NCBI RefSeq assembly: GCF_021134715.1
Contig: NC_060023.1
Span: 8,556,001 to 8,620,000, forward strand
DNA: 64,000 nt
Direction: 5' to 3'
Origin: Daphnia pulex
Taxonomy: Eukaryota; Arthropoda; Branchiopoda; Diplostraca; Daphniidae
Both the position numbers and the translations under genes were made by a program. Of the stretch, positions 29,871-37,310 are shown piece by piece. Under the pieces are notes generated by a model. The model saw only the letters and a program-made list of their open reading frames with translations, was not told the DNA's origin and made no database searches. Within the stretch, counting starts at the first letter, position 1; each line of letters starts with the position of its first letter.

Positions 29871-30089
29871 ACGTTCGGGACGGGACAGCTACCAATTGAG
29901 ATCCATTTGTCATCAAAAATGTTATTGACTGGATTAAAATGCATGACGATCGAATTCAATAAATAAATTTCAAACTGTTCATTTCATTTGTTATTTCGAA
30001 ATTATTTAAATGAAACCTATAGTATCATAAGTTCTATAGCTCTAATTTTACGCTCGAAATAATTTGTCTAATAACTGGTTTAACCCATA

Positions 30090-30255
30090 CAGAAACATGG
30101 CTCTGCTGATCACAGGTTTTCGTAAGAAAAAAAAAAATTCTTGATCAACAATCCCGCGCGGGTTAAAATGCATAAGATTTAAATGATTTCGTGATGTGAA
30201 AGGATTTTTTAATGTAAAACATCACTGAATAGCATCATCAATTAAGCGTGTTTAA
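30090..30255 (+). repeat. Conserved intergenic block, copy 1
   Basis: This segment downstream of gene A recurs after genes B, C and D. Shared words include TCTTGATC, GCGCGGGTTAAA and CATAAGATTTAAATGATTTCGTGATGTGAAAGG, with local differences. It shows that the duplicated unit is about 1.8-2 kb and includes the spacer, not only the gene. Confidence 0.7.
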
Positions 30256-30351
30256 ATAAAAAAAAACAATTGCTACGCTGGCACTGTCGAAGTTTAACTT
30301 TTTTCGATGCAAATTAAGAGTTATGTAATTATCGCAAGTTCATAATTTCTT

Positions 30352-30545
30352 TTGAACATTATTCGTTAAATTGTAATTTAACGAAAGATCAAATTAAAAA
30401 ATAATTTTGTACAGTTAATTCTCCCCAAATCTGGAATAAATTGCCGGTTCGACAATTGCGGAGCAACTTTCCGTTCACGAAGGGCATATAAACGACCGCT
30501 AGACGAAGCGGATAATCATCAAATTAAAACTCGATTTCATTCACC
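30352..30545 (+). promoter_or_regulatory. Conserved cluster promoter, copy B
   Basis: Same order as copy A: TTCGTTAA, an 8-bp spacer, TTAACGAA near 30363-30386, then the GCCGGTTCGACAA block, a TATA box (TATAAA at about 30487) and ACGACCGCTAGACGAAGCGG. The start codon follows about 60 bp after the TATA box. Confidence 0.75.
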
Positions 30546-31637
30546 ATGACGAAATTCGAAAAAGTGAAGAACGCCACTTCAAAATCGATCAGATTCTTGT
30601 CGTCCAGCAGACGAGATTCGATCGTATTCCTGATTCTGTTGATTGTGTGGACGTGTTTGCTCTGTTTGGTCAAGAAACCTGACCATCAATCAGACACGGA
30701 GATAATATGCAACGACGAACGTTACATAAACCACCCGATGGCATCACGAGAAAGGATAGTGTGGAAACAAATCTGCCTTATCTTTGGACTAGCTTGGTCC
30801 TGTTTCAACTTTGCCACCATTGAAATTCTCCACGGATTGGCCGGAAGACAAAAAAAGACGGCTTTACTCAAGTTTACCTATCGCGCTCTACTTTGTATAG
30901 CATCAATATTGACTGGATCCTTTCTCGTCTGGTTGTGGGGTAACAATCTTTATTATACCGAAACAAGATTGGCTCCAAATTTCTTGGCCGTCTGCCGACC
31001 ACTCGATCTGTTATGCAGTCCCGACAGTATTGTTCGGGTCAAGTGTACAACACCTGCTGAAATGTGGATGCCGGCCCTATCCGATTCGCTGCCCACATTA
31101 GCGGCAATCCAAGCTTACCTGATGGTGATAGCGTCCGTCAAGATGGCACACTGCGTGCTCTTAGCGGTGGCGACGGTGGATATTAAGTCGATAATCTTTG
31201 GCCTGATTACGCTAGTCATCAATGTAGCGATTACTTTGGCCACTGCTTGCTTGATCATCACTTGCAACGAAGCAAGTCTCAACATTGATTTCGTTTCCGG
31301 CTACCCGAAGAGCTTTATTGTTGCTTGTTTTTGGCTAGTGGGGGAATACTATTGGAGGTTGAGTGGAATTGAAGGTCCAACACTTCCACGTTATTGGAAT
31401 GACGAAGAGCTGGGCGATGAAGAAGCCATACCCGAAAACGACCAACTCCCTACAAACCCGACACCTTATTCGACCACAAGTAACGACCCCACAGCCCAAA
31501 GTGGCCCTACTAACCTGACATCTTCGTTCTTTCTTCGAGAAACAGAAAATGCATATCAAACCATTTACCCGAAACTGCCGGAATATAGGCCTAATGAATA
31601 CCCCCCTAGTTACGAGGACTTGGTCTTACGGTATTAA
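30546..31637 (+). CDS. PAP2/lipid phosphate phosphatase-like membrane protein B
   Basis: Single-exon gene of 363 residues, paralogous to A, C, D and E. It has one N-terminal EKVKNA module, then a first membrane span near 25-43. CNDERYINHP (55-64) matches the CND..I..P landmark. LAPNFLAVC (142-150) replaces the catalytic R-P motif, and the C2 position reads MPALSD where PSGH is expected. The segment around NEASLNIDFVSGY replaces the SR/His/Asp motif. Five further hydrophobic segments give the six-span plan. The loop between LLCSP and CTTP is shorter than in A, C and E, lacking the HPEDWN stretch. The cytosolic tail ends with one PPSY (353-356), followed by acidic EDL. Function unknown; probable pseudo-enzyme. 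Confidence 0.84.
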   Translation: MTKFEKVKNATSKSIRFLSSSRRDSIVFLILLIVWTCLLCLVKKPDHQSDTEIICNDERYINHPMASRERIVWKQICLIFGLAWSCFNFATIEILHGLAGRQKKTALLKFTYRALLCIASILTGSFLVWLWGNNLYYTETRLAPNFLAVCRPLDLLCSPDSIVRVKCTTPAEMWMPALSDSLPTLAAIQAYLMVIASVKMAHCVLLAVATVDIKSIIFGLITLVINVAITLATACLIITCNEASLNIDFVSGYPKSFIVACFWLVGEYYWRLSGIEGPTLPRYWNDEELGDEEAIPENDQLPTNPTPYSTTSNDPTAQSGPTNLTSSFFLRETENAYQTIYPKLPEYRPNEYPPSYEDLVLRY

Positions 31638-31849
31638 ACGAGTTCGGTACAGCTACCAATTGAGATCCATTTGTCATCAATAAATGTTATCATTGTCTGG
31701 ATTTAAATGTATGATGACGATCGGATTGAATAAAATAAATTTGAAAATTTCAAGTTCACTTCATTTGTTATTAATTTTTTTTTAAAAGTTAGTTAGACGT
31801 ATCATAAATTCCAGTTTTACGCTTAAAATCATTTCCAACAAAACCAACA

Positions 31850-32050
31850 GTAACATGACGGTCGTTCCCAGCACTCTACTCTCACTGGTTCTATTGGTCG
31901 CAGGTATACGTAAAAAAAACAGTCTTGATCTAGAAGCCCGTGCGGGTTAAATAAATACATAAGATTTAAATGATTTCGTGATTTGAAAGGTTTTTTAATG
32001 TTAAAGGTCACTGAGTAGCAAAAGCAGTTAATAAGCGTAGTTAAATTTAA
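31850..32050 (+). repeat. Conserved intergenic block, copy 2
   Basis: The segment recurs downstream of gene B, with the GTCGCAGGTATACGTAAAA start, AGCCCGTGCGGGTTAAATA and CATAAGATTTAAATGATTTCGTGAT words. It matches copies after genes A, C and D. Confidence 0.7.
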
Positions 32051-32151
32051 AAAAAAATTGCTATTAGAGGCAGGCAGCACAAATCCAAGCCAAATGTACT
32101 GTTGTCAATTACAATTACAGGTTATGTAATTGTCGCAAGGTAGTTATTTCT

Positions 32152-32346
32152 TTTGAACATTATTCGTTAAATTGCAAGTTAACGAAAAATCAAATTTTAA
32201 AATAATTTTGCCCAATTAATTCTCCGCAAATCTACATTAAATTGCCGGTTCGACAACTGCGGAGCAAGTTTCCGTCCACGGAGGGCATATATACGACCGC
32301 TAGACGAAGCGGAAAATCATCAAACTAAAACTCGATTTCATTCACC
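32152..32346 (+). promoter_or_regulatory. Conserved cluster promoter, copy C
   Basis: Carries TTCGTTAA and TTAACGAA with the 8-bp ATTGCAAG spacer, the GCCGGTTCGACAACTGCGG block, a TATA box in GGGCATATATACGACCGC near 32283-32300, and the AAACTAAAACTCGATTTC leader ending at the start codon. Confidence 0.75.
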
Positions 32347-33531
32347 ATGACGAAATTCGAAAAAGTTAAAAACGCACTATCAGAGGTCACCAAAATAAAA
32401 CCTGATTTCACAATGATGAATGAAAAAGTGAAAAACGCACTTTCAAAAGTCATCAAACTAAAACCCGATTTAACAATGACGAAATTAAAAAAAATTAAAA
32501 ACGTCGTTACCAGATTCTTGTCTAGACAAGATGTGATCGTATTCCTAATGCTAGCGATCGTCTGGACTTGTTTGTTCTGTTTCGTCATACCCATTGCAGA
32601 TACACTAGCAGACATGAAGAACAAACCAATTAAAGTTACATGCAACGACGAAAAAATTAACTACCCGATAGTATACAGAAGCGCGCGCTCGCAAATTGAA
32701 ATGTTTGCACATGTAACGTGTCAAATATTTGGCAGCATGTTACTAACCTTATTCATATGGATAAAAATAAACCAATCAGAAAAGAAATCTATCATACGTT
32801 ATTTCGGTTATTTCTTTAGATTTCTGCTATGGATTTTATCGTTAATTACTGGATCAGTTTTCGTATGGCTATGGGTGGACAACGGCCCCACTGAAACGTT
32901 GGCTCCCAACTTCCTAGCCGCCTGCAAACCTCGTGATCTTGATCTCCTTTGCAGTCCCGAAAGCCATCCTGAAGATTGGAACCCGGTTGTTTGGGTGACA
33001 TGCACAACACCTCCTGACATGTGGATTCCGGCCCTATCCAATGCGCTGCCCCCTTTAGCTGCAGTACAAGCTTTCCTGATGTTTGCAGCGGTACTACAAA
33101 TGATTTACTACTGTCAGTGGAAGGAGCTAGTGCAGCGGGTGGTGTCAGTTTGTAAGCTGGTTCACTTGGTAGTCTGTATATTCTTCGCCGGGTTAATTGT
33201 ATCCAACCTCATCTCAGATAATGTTGCCAATTTCGACAAAGAATTTGTTTCCGGCTACCTGAAATGCTTTGCTGTTGCTTGTGTGTGGTTAGCAGTCGAT
33301 AGTTTTTGGCAGAAAACTAAAAAAGAACCGAAACTTCCACGTTACTGGAATGACCCCCCACCCCAAGGTGGCCAAATTTATACTAAACTGACACCTCCGT
33401 TGCACAAACCTCCTGCGACGACAGGATCAACAACACGAGAAACGAAAAATGTATATCAGACCATTTACCCGGATCTGCCGCCGGAATTTGAATATCCCCC
33501 AAGTTACGGGGATTCGTTCTTCCGGTATTAG
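32347..33531 (+). CDS. PAP2/lipid phosphate phosphatase-like membrane protein C
   Basis: Single-exon gene of 394 residues, the longest of the five. Its N-terminus carries three tandem copies of the roughly 19-residue module of the type EKVKNALSKV.K.KPD.TM, against two in A and one in B, D and E. The rest is closest to A: CNDEKINYP, LAPNFLAACKP, the HPEDWNPVVWVTCTTPP loop, and IPALSNALPPLAAVQA at the position of the PSGH motif. The C3 region reads VANFDKEFVSGY, so no catalytic His or Arg remains. Six hydrophobic segments are visible. The tail has PPEF (first PPxY lost) and PPSY (384-387). Function unknown; a pseudo-phosphatase scaffold or adaptor is inferred. Confidence 0.85.
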   Translation: MTKFEKVKNALSEVTKIKPDFTMMNEKVKNALSKVIKLKPDLTMTKLKKIKNVVTRFLSRQDVIVFLMLAIVWTCLFCFVIPIADTLADMKNKPIKVTCNDEKINYPIVYRSARSQIEMFAHVTCQIFGSMLLTLFIWIKINQSEKKSIIRYFGYFFRFLLWILSLITGSVFVWLWVDNGPTETLAPNFLAACKPRDLDLLCSPESHPEDWNPVVWVTCTTPPDMWIPALSNALPPLAAVQAFLMFAAVLQMIYYCQWKELVQRVVSVCKLVHLVVCIFFAGLIVSNLISDNVANFDKEFVSGYLKCFAVACVWLAVDSFWQKTKKEPKLPRYWNDPPPQGGQIYTKLTPPLHKPPATTGSTTRETKNVYQTIYPDLPPEFEYPPSYGDSFFRY

Positions 33532-33749
33532 ATCCGTTTACCTGTAACAGTGTAGCTATGTTATCAAATAATTTTATCATTGATTTAAATGTATGACGAT
33601 CGAATATAGAATAAAATAAGTTTCAAGTTCACTTCATTTGTTGTTTCACAATTTTTTTTTAGTTCAACGGATCACAAGTGTTCCAGCTTTAATTTTACAC
33701 TTTAAATCATTTCCAATGTCCAATGTCTAACTGGTTAAACATGACAGAA

Positions 33750-33955
33750 ACATGACGACCATGACCAGCAGAACTCCATGGCTCTACTGATGGTCGCAGG
33801 TTTCCATAACTCCATAAAAAATAAAAGTCTTAATCTAGAATCTAGATGCCCGAGCGGGAAAAACATAAGATGTAAATGATTTCGTGATGTGAAAGGAATC
33901 TTGAATGTAAAAAAAATCACTGAATATAGCAGCAGCAGTTGAGCGTTTTCAATTT
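33750..33955 (+). repeat. Conserved intergenic block, copy 3
   Basis: Downstream of gene C, the block with GGTCGCAGGTTTCCATAA, GCCCGAGCGGG and AAGATGTAAATGATTTCGTGATGTGAAAGG is present again, diverged from the copies after A and B. Confidence 0.65.
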
Positions 33956-34068
33956 TTTAAACAATTTCTAGGCTGGCACAAATCTTAGAAATCTAAGCCA
34001 AGTAATTTTGACGATACAAATTACGAATTGTAGCCAATTATGAACGATGTGGCAACCGGCAACCCTGT

Positions 34069-34096
34069 CTTTCCCCCAACGGCTACGCTGGGAAAG
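34069..34096 (+). repeat. Hairpin in unrelated sequence upstream of gene D
   Basis: CTTTCCC at 34069-34075 and GGGAAAG at 34090-34096 form a perfect 7-bp inverted repeat with a 14-bp loop. It lies in a GC-rich stretch (about 34040-34150) that is not found upstream of the other four cluster genes. Confidence 0.55.
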
Positions 34097-34279
34097 AAGG
34101 GGAGGCTGGGGACTGTGGGGTGAGACCGGGTGAGATTTCGCGCGGATTAGACGCATATACTTAAGTGTGGTATCTAATTTCAAGAATATTGCTAGTTTAA
34201 AGTCGAATTTAGTCATTTACAAGTTAACAAACACGAGTCAACGTTACCGTCTTTTAGTTTTTCACAACACGTTCACAGA

Positions 34280-34337
34280 GTATACGACCGCTAGACGAAG
34301 CGGAGAGTCATCAAACTAAAATTCGATTTCATTCACC
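34280..34337 (+). promoter_or_regulatory. Truncated cluster promoter upstream of gene D
   Basis: Only the TATA-proximal part of the cluster module is recognisable: TATACGACCGCTAGACGAAGCGG, then ATCAAACTAAAATTCGATTTCATTCACC before the ATG. The TTCGTTAA/TTAACGAA inverted repeat and the GCCGGTTCGACAACTG block are absent upstream. Confidence 0.65.
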
Positions 34338-35387
34338 ATGTCGAAATTCGCAAAAGTGAAAAATTTCGTTTTTACCAAATCGACCGAATTCTTATCGTCC
34401 AGAAAAAATGACGTCGTAATCCTGATGCTAATAGTTTCGTGGCTTTTTCTGATCTGTAATGTCAAGGAACCGGAAGATTTACCACCATCAGTCAAAGTAA
34501 AGTGCAACGACATCAATATTAACCATCCGATGGCATCACAGGCAATGTCCTCATGGAAATCATTCTTCATTTTATTTGGATTGGCTTGGTTCTCAGCCCT
34601 GAGTATAGGTATTCCTTTAACGCACGAATTCAAACGCATTGGTAGAGGAACGACTTTTCTCAAGTTTGGCGGTCGCTGTTTTCTATGGATCGTCTCAATA
34701 TTTTATGGATTTCTTTTCGTCAGCATTTGGACCATGAGAAACAGTGCTTCTGAAACTTTAGCCCCAAACTTCCTAGCCGTTTGCCAACCTCATGGGCTTG
34801 ATCTCCTTTGCAGTCCCGACAGTCCAGTCGATCGGGTTGTTTCGGTGAATTGCACAACACCTCCTGAAAAGTGGATTCCAGCCCTATCCAATTCGCTGCC
34901 CCCTTTAGCTGCAATCCAAGCTTACCTGATGGTTTTAACATTTGCAACTTGTATACACTACTTTCGCTGGAAGACAATTTGGGATAAAATCAGTGGCCTC
35001 ATCACGCAAGTCATCAATGTAGCGCTGACAGTGTGCACCGGATGCTTCATCATCTTCTGCAACGAGGCAAATTTCAACACAGATTTCGTTTCCGACTACG
35101 TCAAGAGCGCTGTTGTGGCTTGTGCGTGTATAGCGATCGATTATTATTGGTGCGAGACTGGAATTGAAGATCCAATACTTCCACGTTATTGGAATAACGT
35201 GCCGGGCTATGAAGAAGTCATACTCGAAAACGACCAACTCCCTACAAACCCGATACCTTCGCGAGACGAACCTCCAGCAACGACAACAGGAACAACATCC
35301 GGAAATGAGGACAATCCGCCACCGTACTCGAAGCTGCAACCATCAAGAAATGGAGATCCACCGCCGGATTACGATAAATCGGTTTAA
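34338..35387 (+). CDS. PAP2/lipid phosphate phosphatase-like membrane protein D
   Basis: Single-exon gene of 349 residues. One N-terminal AKVKNF module precedes span 1 (about 30-48). CNDININHP and LAPNFLAVCQP match the family landmarks, again with AP in place of the catalytic RP. IPALSNSLPPLAAIQAYL sits at the PSGH position. The C3 region reads CNEANFNTDFVSDY; the last Asp could correspond to the Asp of the ancestral motif, while the Arg and His are absent. The tail differs from A-C: it carries PPPY (327-330) and PPDY (342-345). With E it forms a sub-group sharing HPMASQAMSSWK and the NPPPYSKLQ tail. Its upstream region has lost most of the shared promoter, so its expression may differ. Confidence 0.85.
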   Translation: MSKFAKVKNFVFTKSTEFLSSRKNDVVILMLIVSWLFLICNVKEPEDLPPSVKVKCNDININHPMASQAMSSWKSFFILFGLAWFSALSIGIPLTHEFKRIGRGTTFLKFGGRCFLWIVSIFYGFLFVSIWTMRNSASETLAPNFLAVCQPHGLDLLCSPDSPVDRVVSVNCTTPPEKWIPALSNSLPPLAAIQAYLMVLTFATCIHYFRWKTIWDKISGLITQVINVALTVCTGCFIIFCNEANFNTDFVSDYVKSAVVACACIAIDYYWCETGIEDPILPRYWNNVPGYEEVILENDQLPTNPIPSRDEPPATTTGTTSGNEDNPPPYSKLQPSRNGDPPPDYDKSV

Positions 35388-35699
35388 CTTTTTCGATATT
35401 AATGACAGTACGAGACTTCAATTGAAATTCATATATGCCATGGAAATTTCTACTCAGATTGAACTATGTGTTTGGTATGTTCAAATAAAATTCTTTTCAA
35501 CCTAAATTTTTATTTGTTGTATTTTTTATTATTATTATTAAAATACGCATATAGCTCGAATCTATCGCTCATATGACCAATATTCCGATGTATGTCGAAC
35601 AGGCGTAACGCCAATCCAAATATGAGGTCCAAATTCAAATTGAGATTAATCTACTGTACATGATTAGCTCCTTGGTAACTTGGTAACGAGGCTTTCTAT

Positions 35700-35930
35700 A
35701 CAACTGATGGTGCTGGTGCAGTTAACGTTGACCTATACGGCTCTGCTAGTTGCAGACTTTTGTAAGAAAAAATTCTTGATTTTAAAAACGCGGATATTAT
35801 TATTTCAAAAGCCCGCGCGCATATTACATAAGAAGTAAATGATTTTTCGTGCTGAAGGATTTCTAAAATGTAAAAAATCACTGAAATAGCAACAATCAGG
35901 CTAAAATTGAGCGTATTCAAATTAGAAACT
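35700..35930 (+). repeat. Conserved intergenic block, copy 4
   Basis: Downstream of gene D, a diverged copy of the spacer block: TTGTAAGAAAAAATTCTTGAT, AAGCCCGCGCGC and AAGTAAATGATTTTTCGTGCTGAAGGATT. No clear copy was seen after gene E. Confidence 0.6.
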
Positions 35931-36024
35931 ATTTACAAGGCTAGCTAGTACTGGCTAATTTAAGCCAAGTGTACTTTTGACAATACAAATTACGAGTTAT
36001 GGGATTGTTGCAAGGTAGTTATTT

Positions 36025-36221
36025 CTTTTGAACATTATTCGTTAAATTGCAAGTTAACGAAAAATCAAATTTAAAAATAATTTTGTCCAGTTAATTCTCC
36101 CAAAATCTGCAATAAATGGCCGGTTCGACAACTGCGGAGCAAGTTTCCGTCCACGGAGGCAATATAAACGACCGCTGGACGAAGCGGATAATCATCAAAC
36201 TAAAACTCGATTTCATTCACC
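36025..36221 (+). promoter_or_regulatory. Conserved cluster promoter, copy E
   Basis: TTCGTTAA, ATTGCAAG and TTAACGAA are present near 36037-36062, followed by GGCCGGTTCGACAACTGCGG, a TATA box (TATAAA at about 36163) and ACGACCGCTGGACGAAGCGGATAATCATC. The arrangement equals that of A, B and C. Confidence 0.75.
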
Positions 36222-37310
36222 ATGACGAAATTCGCAGAAGTGAAAAATGCATTTTCAAAATCGACCAGATACTTGTCGTCCAGAAAATATCTGGTAATAT
36301 TCCTGATGCTCCTGATTGCGTGGTTCTTTTTCTTTTGTTTTGCCAAGAAACCGGAAGATCAATCAGACTTATTGAAGACAAAACCAGTCAAAGTAAAGTG
36401 CAACGACCCCAACATCAACCATCCGATGGCATCACAGGCAATGTCCTCATGGAAAAAATTCTGCATTTTATTTGGATTGGCTTGGTTCTTGACCCTGAGT
36501 ATAGGTATTCGTCTAACCCACGAATTCAAAAAGAAAGAAGAAGGAGCGACTTTTCTCAAGTTTTGCGTTCGCCCTCTGCTATGGATATTGACGTTATTCA
36601 CTGGATCCCTTTACGTCGGGTGGTGTATGAACAACGGCCCCACTGAAACGTTGGCTCCCAACTTCCTAGCTGCCTGCAAACCTCATGGACTTGATCTCCT
36701 TTGTAGTCCCGAAAGCCATCCTGAAGATTGGAACTCGGTTGTTTGGGTGACATGCACAACACCTGCCCAAATGTGGATCCCAGCCCTATCCAATGCGCTG
36801 TCCATATTAGCGGCAGTACAAGCTTATCTGATGGTGATAACGATTGTTAACGTTTGGTACTACTTTTGCTGGGAGGGGATTTGGGGTAAAATCAGTTGCC
36901 TCTTCCTGCAAACTACCAATGTAGCACTTACGGTGGCCACCGCTTGCTTGATCATCTTCTGCAATGAAGCCAGTTTCAACATGAAATTCCTTGACGACTA
37001 CGCATTGAGCTTTTTCATTGCTATTGTGGTGATATTGGTAGATTTTTATTTGTGTCTGGGTGGAGTTGAAGATCCAGAACTTCCACGTTACTGGAATGAC
37101 GTGTTGAATAAGGAAATCATCCCCGAAAAAGGCCAACTCCCTACAAACCTGATACCTTCGCAATACGAACTTGACAACAACTTGGCGACAACAGGACCCA
37201 TAGCCGGAGATGACGACATCGATGCCAATCCACCACCGTACTCGAAGCTGCAAGCAGGAAATGACGATCCACCGGATTACCGTAAATCGTTTTCACTCAT
37301 CCAATTGTAA
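36222..37310 (+). CDS. PAP2/lipid phosphate phosphatase-like membrane protein E
   Basis: Single-exon gene of 362 residues, last of the cluster. The N-terminal part (CNDPNINHPMASQAMSSWK, GLAWF.TLSIGI) and the tail (NPPPYSKLQ) match D. The middle segment, from NNGPTETLAPNFLAACKP through SHPEDWN.VVWVTCTTP to IPALSNAL, matches A and C almost exactly, also at the DNA level, which suggests gene conversion. The catalytic motifs are lost as in the others; the C3 region reads NEASFNMKFLDDY. The tail has PPPY (337-340) and PPDY (350-353). Six hydrophobic segments. The tail ends with a unique SFSLIQL. Function unknown. Confidence 0.85.
   Translation: MTKFAEVKNAFSKSTRYLSSRKYLVIFLMLLIAWFFFFCFAKKPEDQSDLLKTKPVKVKCNDPNINHPMASQAMSSWKKFCILFGLAWFLTLSIGIRLTHEFKKKEEGATFLKFCVRPLLWILTLFTGSLYVGWCMNNGPTETLAPNFLAACKPHGLDLLCSPESHPEDWNSVVWVTCTTPAQMWIPALSNALSILAAVQAYLMVITIVNVWYYFCWEGIWGKISCLFLQTTNVALTVATACLIIFCNEASFNMKFLDDYALSFFIAIVVILVDFYLCLGGVEDPELPRYWNDVLNKEIIPEKGQLPTNLIPSQYELDNNLATTGPIAGDDDIDANPPPYSKLQAGNDDPPDYRKSFSLIQL

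Noticed and set aside
36119-36140. GGTTCGA in the cluster promoters as a tRNA T-arm or internal polymerase III box
   Set aside because: No acceptor stem, anticodon arm or D-arm can be folded around it; it is part of the repeated promoter block.
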